Shown: positions 51,352 to 59,068 of the stretch, piece by piece
Layout of the letters: each line of letters starts with the position of its first letter
How positions within the stretch are numbered: the stretch's first letter is position 1
Assembly: GCA_012034765.1 (NCBI GenBank)
Contig: JAAUOU010000004.1
Span: 1-64,000, forward strand
Source of the DNA: Pleurocapsaceae cyanobacterium CSU_1_1
GTDB lineage: Bacteria > Cyanobacteriota > Cyanobacteriia > Cyanobacteriales > Xenococcaceae
DNA: 64,000 bases
Reading direction: 5' to 3'
Notes under the pieces: model-generated
What the model was told of the DNA's origin: nothing
Seen by the model: the letters and a program-made list of their open reading frames with translations, nothing else
Databases searched by the model: none
Translations under genes and position numbers: made by a program

Positions 51352-51397
51352 TTAGTTTTGAGATTAGCTTTGTCAAGATATTTTCAGGTGATCGCCT

Positions 51398-51493
51398 TTC
51401 TACTTGATATGGATAAGTTGAAGAGTCAGGCGATCGCATGGTAGCTTAAAAATTCAGAAGACGCGATCGCATCGAGTAGAAATTGGAGTAAGG
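51398..51493. repeat. Repeat cluster at the left edge of the toxin-antitoxin island
   Basis: Two repeats are present. TTCTACTTGATATGGATAAG (51398-51417) recurs exactly at 53265-53284. The 32-bp block at 51462-51493, beginning CGCGATCGCATCGAGTAGAA, recurs with one mismatch at 52299-52330. Together they bracket and separate the VapC and HepT/MntA modules. Confidence 0.9.
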
Positions 51494-51518
51494 TAAGCAC
51501 TGTCAGCCAAAAATACAT

Positions 51519-51905
51519 TTACCAAATACGATTAACTAAATATTGATCGAAAACCTTATCAATACTAATTAAATCAATATTCTCGACTATAGATTGAGCA
51601 ATTATTAGCCTGTCAAAAGGATCTTTATGATGATCAGCTAGATTAGTAAGAGCGTAAATATGGTTGACTTCAATTGACAAAAGATTAAGACTATTAACCT
51701 CTTGCTGTTTTTGTACCAATTCTGATAAGCCAACATCTAAATCGAGCTTCCCTAATTGAGATTTAATTTGCATTTCCCAAATGCTTGCTAAACTTAAAAA
51801 CAAAGTATTATCCACATTAGATACCAACTTTTCTACTTGAGAAGACAAACGTTTAGGACTAATTGACCACCAAATAAAGACATGAGTATCAAGTAATAGA
51901 TTCAT
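51519..51905 (-). CDS. VapC-type PIN-domain toxin
   Basis: A 128-residue PIN-domain ribonuclease. Acidic active-site residues are D6 (LLLDTHVFIWW), E44 (SIWEMQIK), D95/D98 (HHKDPFDRLIIAQS) and D116 (LISIDKVFDQY). The ATG at 51905 overlaps the antitoxin TGA in an ATGA junction, so the two are translationally coupled. It is expected to cleave RNA when freed from the DUF2281 partner. Confidence 0.88.
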   Translation of the reverse strand: MNLLLDTHVFIWWSISPKRLSSQVEKLVSNVDNTLFLSLASIWEMQIKSQLGKLDLDVGLSELVQKQQEVNSLNLLSIEVNHIYALTNLADHHKDPFDRLIIAQSIVENIDLISIDKVFDQYLVNRIW

Positions 51906-52138
51906 AATTGACCAGACCAAAAATCATCTGGTAGAGGTTCGTTAAAATCCTCACTAATTTTACCTTTTCCCTCAAATAATCCCATGATACGAGATGGTTT
52001 TGAGATCATAGATTGAGAACCTTGATATCTACTAGCTAAAAACTCAATAAAATCAAATACTTGCTGTTGCTGTTCTAGGGGTAGCGATTTGAGTTTATTC
52101 AATGTTGAATTATTTAATTCAGTTACATTAGAGGACAT
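51902..52138 (-). CDS. DUF2281 antitoxin partner of the PIN toxin
   Basis: A 78-residue protein with the N-terminal helix LKSLPLEQQQQVFDFIEFLA typical of DUF2281, and an acidic C-terminus (GLFEGKGKISEDFNEPLPDD) ending in FW, the part that usually occupies the toxin active site. It is immediately upstream of, and overlaps, the PIN toxin gene. It would neutralise VapC and probably autoregulate the pair. Confidence 0.85.
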   Translation of the reverse strand: MSSNVTELNNSTLNKLKSLPLEQQQQVFDFIEFLASRYQGSQSMISKPSRIMGLFEGKGKISEDFNEPLPDDFWSGQL

Positions 52139-52298
52139 TAGACTAATTTACTTAGAGACTGTTTGTTATTAAAATTAAATAATAGCTTAAATGTATTATA
52201 AATCTATAACTAAGCAACTATTTGCTCTTCAGGCAAGCGATTAAATTGAGTAACACTAAGTGATTAGCGATCGCTTAGTAACTCTAAGATTTTAAAAG

Positions 52299-52330
52299 CG
52301 CGATCGCATTGAGTAGAAATTGGAGTAAGG
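52299..52330. repeat. Second copy of the 32-bp repeat of 51462-51493
   Basis: CGCGATCGCATTGAGTAGAA starts this copy, which differs from the first by one base and lies just downstream of hepT, between the two toxin-antitoxin modules. Its final AGTAAGG is shared with the duplicated block that begins at 52324. Confidence 0.9.
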
Positions 52331-52355
52331 CGATCGCTAGACCAAATTAATATAT

Positions 52356-52697
52356 TTATTCAGTGGCAACAATTATCATTTCAATTTGTTGAATTAAGAG
52401 AGCAATTGATCTAGTTGCAACATTCCACACTGCATCCAAATCCAGATCATCATAATTATGAATCAAGATATCTCGCATTCCTGCCATCTGTCGCCAAGGA
52501 ATTTCAGGATAATCTACCCTAAATTGTTGAGATAAACGTTTGGTTGCTTCTCCAATAATTTCTAACTGTCTAATTACAGCTGATTGACGCATCAAATCAG
52601 ACTCAAACATATTTCGGTTAACAGGCTCAATAAATTGCTGTATCAGCTTTGCTGCAATTAAAATATCAGTAATAGAACTAAGATCCCGAGGCTGCAT
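52356..52697 (-). CDS. hepT: HepT-like HEPN toxin (DUF86)
   Basis: A 113-residue all-helical protein with the HEPN ribonuclease motif R75-x4-H80-x-Y82 (MRDILIHNYDDLDLDAVW) and the upstream DUF86 helix (IRQLEIIGEATKRLSQQF). It overlaps the end of mntA by 20 bp. In characterised pairs the toxin is silenced when MntA AMPylates the tyrosine of RX4HXY (family knowledge); that tyrosine is present here. Intact. Confidence 0.9.
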   Translation of the reverse strand: MQPRDLSSITDILIAAKLIQQFIEPVNRNMFESDLMRQSAVIRQLEIIGEATKRLSQQFRVDYPEIPWRQMAGMRDILIHNYDDLDLDAVWNVATRSIALLIQQIEMIIVATE

Positions 52698-53031
52698 AAA
52701 TTACTTTGGCTGAATCAAGAATGTGATTTTTACGAAGATGATTCTGGCTTTGTTCAATTCCTTTTTTACTTACTAGATCAACTTTTCTCCCAAAAATCGC
52801 TTTCAACTCATCTTGCATATCCACATAGTCAAATAAAGTCCAAGAATGATCTGATGAGAAACTAACCAACACATCAATATCACTATTAGGTTTAAAATCG
52901 CTTCTTAATACTGAACCAAACAATGCAAATTCCTGAATTTTCCAACGTTCACAAAATTCAGTAATTTTGTCTAGAGGAAGTTCAATATTTTTAATAGCCA
53001 TTCTATTCTGAGTTACAATCTCTGAATTCAT
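52678..53031 (-). CDS. mntA: MntA-like minimal nucleotidyltransferase antitoxin
   Basis: A 117-residue protein when started at the ATG at 53031; an ATG at 53001 is possible. It carries the nucleotidyltransferase signature GSX10DXD: G39-S40 ... D51-I-D53 in LFGSVLRSDFKPNSDIDVLV. It would AMPylate HepT. The C-terminus ends KNHILDSAKVIYAASG. A collapsed second copy of parts of this locus lies upstream at 53292-53518. Confidence 0.88.
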   Translation of the reverse strand: MNSEIVTQNRMAIKNIELPLDKITEFCERWKIQEFALFGSVLRSDFKPNSDIDVLVSFSSDHSWTLFDYVDMQDELKAIFGRKVDLVSKKGIEQSQNHLRKNHILDSAKVIYAASGS

Positions 53032-53264
53032 TGTAGCAGAAGGGCGCAATTAGCTTTCTTCCCTCTCTAAAAGAGAGCGTTTCTAAACAATATTCAATTA
53101 CGAACACAATAAGCTCAAAAGTTAGGCAATCAATTTAAATTAGGTGTGATCGCATCTTCCTCATAAATAATTTTCATCGAGCGATCTCTATGTTCTTCGG
53201 CTATCTGCTCAGTAATCTTTGTAGAAAATGCCAATGATGCATCTGATTTTTCCAGAGATCGCTA

Positions 53265-53284
53265 TTCTACTTGATATGGATAAG
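53265..53284. repeat. Second copy of the 20-bp repeat TTCTACTTGATATGGATAAG
   Basis: An exact copy of 51398-51417. It marks the right side of the toxin-antitoxin cluster, directly before the collapsed HepT/MntA duplicate. Confidence 0.9.
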
Positions 53285-53291
53285 AAATGAC

Positions 53292-53518
53292 AGTAAGGCG
53301 ATCGCTAGACCAAATTAATATATTTATTCAGTGGCAACAATTATCATTTCAATTTGAGGCTGCATAAATTACTTTGGCTGAACCAAGAATATGATTTTTA
53401 CGAAGATGATTCTGGCTGTGTTCAATTTTCTAAACAATATTCAATTACAAACACAATACAATAAGCTCAAAAGTCAGGCAATCAATTTTAATTAAGTGCG
53501 ATCGCATCTTCCTCATAA
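53292..53518 (-). pseudogene. Collapsed, twice-deleted duplicate of the hepT/mntA locus
   Basis: Three blocks of the neighbouring locus are joined. 53292-53356 equals 52324-52388 (downstream of and the last codons of hepT). 53357-53427 matches 52689-52759 (start of hepT and end of mntA) with a few substitutions. 53428-53518 matches 53081-53166 (upstream of mntA). About 300 and 320 bp are missing at the two joins, removing nearly all of both genes. This is direct sequence evidence for duplication followed by internal deletion. Nothing functional can be encoded. Confidence 0.9.
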
Positions 53519-53605
53519 AACTAGATTTTTGCTCGATTTGAAGATGAAATTGAATATTGTCCTGTCATTTATAGAAAATTATAGATAGAGTAATCTAAGG
53601 GCGTA

Positions 53606-53695
53606 ATGCGAGAAATGCAGAGTGAGATTAGAGGTTTGCAAGTTGAAAATCGCCGTATCTTGGATCGTATTTATGGCGAAGAAAATCTAGAATAA
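53606..53695 (+). pseudogene. Short 29-codon fragment, coiled-coil C-terminus
   Basis: The frame reads MREMQSEIRGLQVENRRILD followed by RIYGEENLE. It looks like the last helix of a longer cyanobacterial coiled-coil protein whose body is missing. It lies between the collapsed toxin-antitoxin copy and the TolB-like gene and is probably a relic. Confidence 0.3.
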
Positions 53696-53774
53696 AAACT
53701 ATTCCAAGATAACCTGCAACGGCTTGGAATCGCTTAGGATCAAAACTTATAGTAAAGTTGGATCTCAATACCGT

Positions 53775-54284
53775 ATGCTTGATCGAGTCGTCAGACGATT
53801 ACTGTTAACGGTGACTCTGGTTAGCGTTTGCAGTAGTTGTAGTGGTAGTTTATTAACGCAGCCAGAGATTATTCCTGGAGGGATAAACAGTAATTCTCCC
53901 GAAGAATATCCGTCCTATAGCCAAGATAGTCGTTATTTAGCTTTTGCATCAGATAGGCGTGGTCAAAGAGATATTTTTCTCTACGATCTTCAGGCAAAAC
54001 GTTTGATTTCTTTACCCAATCTTAATCGTCGAGATTCAACACAAGATCAACCTTCTCTAAGCTCAAATGGTCGCTATATTGCTTATGTATCCACAGAAAG
54101 GGGAAAAAGTGATATTTTTGTGTACGATCGCCAACAGCAAAAAACCGAATTGTTAACGGTTAATGTCAAAGGCTCTGCCCAGCAGCCTACTATTAGTGGT
54201 GATGGTAGTCAAGTTGCTTTTCAAGCGAGTCAGTTGGGACAGTGGAAAATTGTCATTGTGAAGCGTAAAGTTGATCGTAATTAA
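53775..54284 (+). CDS. TolB/WD40-like beta-propeller lipoprotein
   Basis: 169 residues from the ATG at 53775. The N-terminal LLLTVTLVSVCSSC resembles a lipoprotein signal, although the lipobox is imperfect. Three TolB-like (PD40) blades follow: EEYPSYSQDSRYLAFASDRR, DQPSLSSNGRYIAYVSTERG and QQPTISGDGSQVAFQASQLG. The family occurs as periplasmic propellers with or without partners. It converges with the zorC-like gene, the stop codons being 56 bp apart. Membership in the defence operon is unlikely because of the opposite strand. Confidence 0.75.
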   Translation: MLDRVVRRLLLTVTLVSVCSSCSGSLLTQPEIIPGGINSNSPEEYPSYSQDSRYLAFASDRRGQRDIFLYDLQAKRLISLPNLNRRDSTQDQPSLSSNGRYIAYVSTERGKSDIFVYDRQQQKTELLTVNVKGSAQQPTISGDGSQVAFQASQLGQWKIVIVKRKVDRN

Positions 54285-54340
54285 CCTAACTAAGTTTGTA
54301 ATCTTGAATATCTGGAATTATATTTTTTTATCTCGCTAGT

Positions 54341-55813
54341 TTAGGATCTTCTAGCTTCTCGTTCTAATCTAGCTATATCTTCTCTCCAATACCCTAAACT
54401 GTGATCGCGCTTCCTCCGATTTTCGTCTGAAGGTTTAGGCAGTCCTGTTTGAGTATTGTATTTATTGTATTGATAAGACAAACCTTTAAAGCGTTCAGTG
54501 CCTTGATTGGGCAAAATATTTTTGTGTCTAAGCCATTGTTCACAGAAATATTGCCAACAAAATACATGATCATGAATTGGATTATTTAAGTCTAAACAAC
54601 GAAGCTTTTTAATCGATAATTGAGAGTTAAATAATTGCTGTTCAATTTCAGCATTTTTAAGAAAAATACGAGTTTCGCTACCATTACCGCGAAAAAATTC
54701 AACTATAAACCAATTGCCAAAATCAAAAATACATACTTCTGTTGGATCGCTACCATCTTCTGATAAAGTGCTGACATCTTGATTACTAAGATGATTACCT
54801 AAAATACTAACTGAACTTTCAGGTAATAAAATCCGAATGCGTTCAAAGCGATCGCTGTAGTTTGACCAAAATCCACTACGGCTTTCTAATTTGTTATGTT
54901 CCCAAGATTCTAGATGTACTCGATTTAAAATTAAACTAACTAATTGTTGGAAATCTTGATAGCTGACTGCACCAAGCCATTTTCGCATTGCTGATTTAGC
55001 TTCTAAAGATAGTTCATTCCAATGAGAGTTAATTACAGAAGAACTATAATATTGACGCAACCAATTAATTAATTCTGGATGTTCTGCACCAAGTTTTGGA
55101 TCGACTCTTATCAACAATTGTTCTACAGCTTTTATTTGCTGTGTTGTTTTCATTTCTTTTAAACATTGCAACAGCCATTCAACTTGTTGGTGATTAAAAG
55201 TAGCAATTGAATAAAATTCGGTAACAATGTTATCTAGAGTTTTCTCTAAGATTGAGGCTTTGCCTGGAAGCTGATATTTTTGGAACAGTTGATTAGGCGT
55301 AATAAGTTTTTTTAGACATAATATTACTAATTTTAATTCTGGTTCTGGGGTTATAAGAAATTGAACTATTTCTAACTTTTCTTTGTCTATTTTATTTTGA
55401 GGACAGAAAGATAAGTAAGTTTTTGTTAAAGATGAAGCCAGTATTTCTTTACCATAATAATTAAGAACTAAATTCCAAAATAATCTTTGTTTTAACCAAG
55501 TGTTTTGTTCTGCTGCTTTCCAAATTGCTTTGGATGTAAATATACTTCTATTTAAATTTTTAGTATCCCATTTTTCTTTATTGTAAAGACAGTGAAGCCA
55601 TTCCAAAATAGTCAAATTTTTATCATTACCGTTTTCGATATCTCTAACAATCTCATCTAGATTAGATCGAGAGATAAATATACTGGGAGTAACACCAACA
55701 GGTAAACAAGGAGGTTGTAAAGCACTATTATTATCTCCTGCTAATTTTATTAGAGCATCAGCATTAATTTCTGGAAGTTGTGGTAAATGTATTTTACAAA
55801 ATTGAATATTCAT
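54341..55813 (-). CDS. zorC: ZorC-like protein with EH-signature domain
   Basis: A 490-residue, mostly helical protein whose C-terminal third matches the EH-signature domain of Zorya ZorC: SRSGFWSNYSDRFERIRIL, then E372 in NWFIVEFFRGN, and H414/H416 with W420 in NPIHDHVFCWQYFCEQWL. Its ATG overlaps the zorB TGA (ATGA). In type I Zorya, ZorC is a cytosolic partner thought to bind DNA and to act with ZorD (family knowledge). Here no zorD follows; the operon ends at this gene. The name rests on the motif and the zorAB context. Confidence 0.78.
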   Translation of the reverse strand: MNIQFCKIHLPQLPEINADALIKLAGDNNSALQPPCLPVGVTPSIFISRSNLDEIVRDIENGNDKNLTILEWLHCLYNKEKWDTKNLNRSIFTSKAIWKAAEQNTWLKQRLFWNLVLNYYGKEILASSLTKTYLSFCPQNKIDKEKLEIVQFLITPEPELKLVILCLKKLITPNQLFQKYQLPGKASILEKTLDNIVTEFYSIATFNHQQVEWLLQCLKEMKTTQQIKAVEQLLIRVDPKLGAEHPELINWLRQYYSSSVINSHWNELSLEAKSAMRKWLGAVSYQDFQQLVSLILNRVHLESWEHNKLESRSGFWSNYSDRFERIRILLPESSVSILGNHLSNQDVSTLSEDGSDPTEVCIFDFGNWFIVEFFRGNGSETRIFLKNAEIEQQLFNSQLSIKKLRCLDLNNPIHDHVFCWQYFCEQWLRHKNILPNQGTERFKGLSYQYNKYNTQTGLPKPSDENRRKRDHSLGYWREDIARLEREARRS

Positions 55814-56490
55814 TTAGTAATAGATTTGTCTACAGTATTAGCTCTTTTTAGTAACTCGCCAAAGTCTTCTCGTCGAAATTGAAAGCGAAAAACAACCTTG
55901 CGATCGCCTGAATTATCCTTGCTCTGATTTGCATCTATTTCACCTCTTCCAGATGTCATCATTTTTTGCTTGAACTTTTGTTTTGTATCAAAGTTTATTT
56001 GTTGAGAAAAAATATAATTGGATACTGATAAAGCACGTCTCAAGCTTAACTCCATGTTTCCTTGATCTGAACCTTTAGAACTGGTATGACCTTCAATAAC
56101 AACACGAGTAATTTGGCGATCAAATAATTCATCAGAGAAAATGACATTGCTATAAACGGGTATAAATTCTTTGAGAAACTGCTTTCCTGCGGGTTTTAAT
56201 TCTGCACTTCCCTCATCAAACAAAATGCTATCTCCAATAGTGACACCGCCTGTTTCTGGATCGACTTCAAATGCATATTTATCTCCAAGTTTTTGCTGAA
56301 GAGCTTGTTGAATCGCAATCGGAAGTTTCTTGTATAATTCTTGATATTCCTGAAGCTGAACTTGTACGACAATAAATAACAAAGCAAAAAACATTAACAA
56401 TCCAGACATCAAATCGCTGATAGATAACCAAATACCTGAATTATCTTCCTCAACTTCTATATCTGGTTCAAAATCTTCAAAACTGTTCAT
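55810..56490 (-). CDS. zorB: ZorB-like MotB/OmpA protein
   Basis: 226 residues. The cytoplasmic N-terminus is short and acidic. The single membrane helix at about residues 22-44 has the proton-carrying aspartate D26 (WLSISDLMSGLLMFFALLFI). A periplasmic OmpA-type peptidoglycan-binding domain follows at about residues 85-210 (VVIEGHTSSKGSDQGNMELS, SLRRALSVSNYI). Together with ZorA it would form a stator-like, proton-driven complex anchored to the cell wall. The gene starts 2 bp after the zorA stop and overlaps zorC by four bases. Confidence 0.88.
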   Translation of the reverse strand: MNSFEDFEPDIEVEEDNSGIWLSISDLMSGLLMFFALLFIVVQVQLQEYQELYKKLPIAIQQALQQKLGDKYAFEVDPETGGVTIGDSILFDEGSAELKPAGKQFLKEFIPVYSNVIFSDELFDRQITRVVIEGHTSSKGSDQGNMELSLRRALSVSNYIFSQQINFDTKQKFKQKMMTSGRGEIDANQSKDNSGDRKVVFRFQFRREDFGELLKRANTVDKSITK

Positions 56491-56492
56491 GT

Positions 56493-58619
56493 TTAGTTAC
56501 CTCCATTGCTGTTTTTTAGTTCTTTAGCAGCAGTAACCAAGAAATCAGCCGTATTCATCAAACCGTGGGAGGTTTCATTCAATTTGCTACAAACTTCAGC
56601 AGCAGCTTTATCTGCATCCTGTATACTCTTGGTATAAGTTTCATTAGCTTGTTTTAGGTAATTATTTAGTTGTTCGTTGCCAGTAACTAGAGCTTCATTA
56701 AATTGCTCGGTCATATTTTGATAGCTGTGTTCGACGCGATGAGCTTCATTACCAATAGTGCGAGCTAATTCTTGCAGTTGACCTAAACGTTCGCTAGAAG
56801 TCATACCCATTGCGCTAGCTAAAGTATTTACAGTTTTGACTGTTTCCCCAATGCGATCTAAACTTTGGTCTACTTGTACGGTCATTTCTTTCCTCTGCGT
56901 TGCTTCTTCACTAAAGGTTTGCTGTAGATTGACTACTACTCCTGCTAATCCTTCTCTTTGTTTTCCTAATGTGTCGTTGAGTAGATTGTTTTGCTGAGTA
57001 AAGAAATCTTGTAACGCTGCTTGATAGTCGAGGCGAAACTGTTCTAGTTCCTGTTGCACTGTAAGACGAGTATTTTGCAGCATTCCGTCGATACTGTTCA
57101 ATGTACCGAGGAAATTATCTTTAGCTTCACTCATTAATCCTGAAGCTTCTTTTCCTACTGTTGTCAGCGTATGAGACTGATTCAAGAAGGCTTCATTAGC
57201 TTTAACCAAAACACTTTCGGTAGAAGTTTGAACATCCTGCAACATTTGCCTTTGTTGTTCGGCTTGGGTATTGAGTGCTGCTTGTAAATCTTCCCTAATT
57301 CCTCTAAAAGTTTGAGAAGCTTGGCTTGCGCTGGCTTCAAAAGCAGTTCGTTGTGCTTCCATTCCTGTAATGCTTTGGTTTACTGCTTCTTTAATTTCTA
57401 CAGCAACTTGTTCCATTACCCCTTGGGTATCGGTACGAAATTGACCGAGAATAGATTGTAGATTAGCAGCAAATTCTTGTAGACGAGTCAAAGTATCTTG
57501 TTGAAAACTCTGAATGGTTTGTACCGCACCAGCCAAACTAGTACTAATACCGCCTAATTCATTTTTCAAATCTGTTACTGCTGCGGATGCTTCTTTAGTT
57601 AATTCGGCACTTTGGTCTAATCGAGTAACTACAGGTTCAATTAGCTCATTACGTAGTTGTTTGACTAAACTTTCTACAGTTTGTCCTTGGCTTTCTTGGA
57701 GTTCTCGAAGTTGTTTTATCTCCTCAGAAATAGGATTAATTAAAACTGTGAAATTATCGCTTGTTGCAGACGCGATCGCATTAGGAGTTAAATTAGATAA
57801 ACCTGATGTATTTTCTACAAGCTGCCCGATTTTCTCTAGAGTTTTTAATTCTTGAATAAAAAGGCTATCTGGTGATGCGATCGCACTTTTAATAGCATTC
57901 GCAATTACATCAGCATTAAAACCAGATAAATTATCAGCCACACTCTGAAGTGTTTTAGCAACTTCTATATTTCCTTCGTTATCCAAACGAGATAAAAGAC
58001 GATTAGGATTTTCTAAAAAAGCAATATTGCTTAATTCTTTACGAAACTTATTACGAATTCCAGTACGCTTTCTTTCCCCCCAAGATAAATATAAAATGAA
58101 AAAAATAGCAGCACCCATACCAAACAGAGAAGTCACAAAAGCTGTTTTCATTCCTGCTAGTAAATTTTGACTAGCTGTTATAAGTTGTTGGGTTTCACTC
58201 AGATTTCCTAAATCTATTCCTTGTAAGCCTAAGAAAATACCAGTAAAAGTTCCTAGAATACCAATTGCGGTTAATAAAGCAGGAGCAAAACTAACAGGAC
58301 TTCGAGGTACGGGTTTTCCTAAAATAAATGGATAGGAAAGTAAAATAAAATCCCCATTATTATCTTGTTCTGGCTTGAAAGCTAATGAAGTTGATTCTCC
58401 TTTGAGATGTTGAGCAAGCCATCTAATAATTTCAGTTGATTCTTTTTGAGCTTGTATAAAATTATTCTTTTGCTTTTGTTTGTATGCTGTTAACTCTTTA
58501 ATAGATTTATCAACTACGACAAAATCTCTTTTTTGATAATCACTTGAGAATTTTTGCTCCTTGATACCAATCCAAATTGCTATTCCAACAACAGCTAAAC
58601 AAAATATAGTATTAATCAT
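56493..58619 (-). CDS. zorA: ZorA-like MotA/TolQ/ExbB channel with a long coiled-coil tail
   Basis: 708 residues. Membrane segments lie at about 3-19, 109-132 (FAPALLTAIGILGTFTGIFL) and 157-180 (KTAFVTSLFGMGAAIFFIL); the second and third are the MotA/ExbB channel helices. From about residue 200 to the end runs a glutamine-rich coiled coil of over 500 residues, recalling methyl-accepting protein tails. This long cytoplasmic tail distinguishes ZorA from flagellar MotA. It probably assembles as a pentamer with a ZorB dimer (family knowledge). A strong AAGGAGG precedes the ATG. Confidence 0.88.
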   Translation of the reverse strand: MINTIFCLAVVGIAIWIGIKEQKFSSDYQKRDFVVVDKSIKELTAYKQKQKNNFIQAQKESTEIIRWLAQHLKGESTSLAFKPEQDNNGDFILLSYPFILGKPVPRSPVSFAPALLTAIGILGTFTGIFLGLQGIDLGNLSETQQLITASQNLLAGMKTAFVTSLFGMGAAIFFILYLSWGERKRTGIRNKFRKELSNIAFLENPNRLLSRLDNEGNIEVAKTLQSVADNLSGFNADVIANAIKSAIASPDSLFIQELKTLEKIGQLVENTSGLSNLTPNAIASATSDNFTVLINPISEEIKQLRELQESQGQTVESLVKQLRNELIEPVVTRLDQSAELTKEASAAVTDLKNELGGISTSLAGAVQTIQSFQQDTLTRLQEFAANLQSILGQFRTDTQGVMEQVAVEIKEAVNQSITGMEAQRTAFEASASQASQTFRGIREDLQAALNTQAEQQRQMLQDVQTSTESVLVKANEAFLNQSHTLTTVGKEASGLMSEAKDNFLGTLNSIDGMLQNTRLTVQQELEQFRLDYQAALQDFFTQQNNLLNDTLGKQREGLAGVVVNLQQTFSEEATQRKEMTVQVDQSLDRIGETVKTVNTLASAMGMTSSERLGQLQELARTIGNEAHRVEHSYQNMTEQFNEALVTGNEQLNNYLKQANETYTKSIQDADKAAAEVCSKLNETSHGLMNTADFLVTAAKELKNSNGGN

Positions 58620-58628
58620 TATTTATTA

Positions 58629-58635
58629 CCTCCTT
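58629..58635 (-). promoter_or_regulatory. Strong Shine-Dalgarno of zorA
   Basis: On the minus strand AAGGAGG stands nine bases before the zorA ATG at 58619. Most genes in the window lack so good a match. It lies inside the 22-bp gap after the small upstream gene and fixes the zorA start. Confidence 0.8.
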
Positions 58636-58641
58636 TCAAAA

Positions 58642-58986
58642 TTAGCTTTTAATAAATTGTTGTAACTCTTGTACTGACAAATTTTTTTGTGCAACTCTTA
58701 CAGGCATATGTGCAGCATCTTTTCTACCATTTATTGATACCATCAACTGCAAACCATAAACTGGTTCGTCATAGTCTACATTTACATTGGTATCCGTCAT
58801 TAAATAAACTAGTTCTGGTGCATAACTACGCAAAAGTCTGAGCTGCAAACGTGCTTTTAAATCTCGTAGAGAATTAGCTAAATAGTTATCAGCACAATCA
58901 AATAAATCTTGTGCTTTTTTCCAAGCATAATTTACAGCTATTATTTCTGAGACTAGCTGTTCAATAGAGGGATCAAATAAATCCAT
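58642..58986 (-). CDS. Small unrecognised protein at the head of the Zorya-like operon
   Basis: 114 residues if started at the ATG at 58986 (MDLFDPSIEQLVSEIIAVNY); the frame is open to 59031, giving 129. I do not recognise a family. Residues 1-60 look helical and contain a leucine- and arginine-rich stretch (NSLRDLKARLQLRLLRSYAP); the second half looks like a small beta sheet (VYGLQLMVSING). There is no signal peptide and no membrane helix. It is 22 bp upstream of zorA on the same strand, so it is almost certainly part of the operon. It could be a regulator, an adaptor or the missing effector. Confidence 0.65.
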   Translation of the reverse strand: MDLFDPSIEQLVSEIIAVNYAWKKAQDLFDCADNYLANSLRDLKARLQLRLLRSYAPELVYLMTDTNVNVDYDEPVYGLQLMVSINGRKDAAHMPVRVAQKNLSVQELQQFIKS

Positions 58987-59068
58987 TGTTTTGTTTGAGC
59001 TTTTTTTGATGGTTATACATATAGTTCCCATCTAACTCAAAAAATTTCATCGCTTCTTTTTCAAGCGA

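Noticed and set aside
53724-53775. Upstream TTG start for the TolB-like gene
   Set aside because: The extra 17 residues are polar and would bury the hydrophobic signal; the ATG at 53775 places it at the N-terminus.
56196-57855. Extra frames inside zorA and zorB as hidden effectors
   Set aside because: They are out-of-frame or antisense readings of conserved channel and OmpA sequence, with no protein-like pattern.
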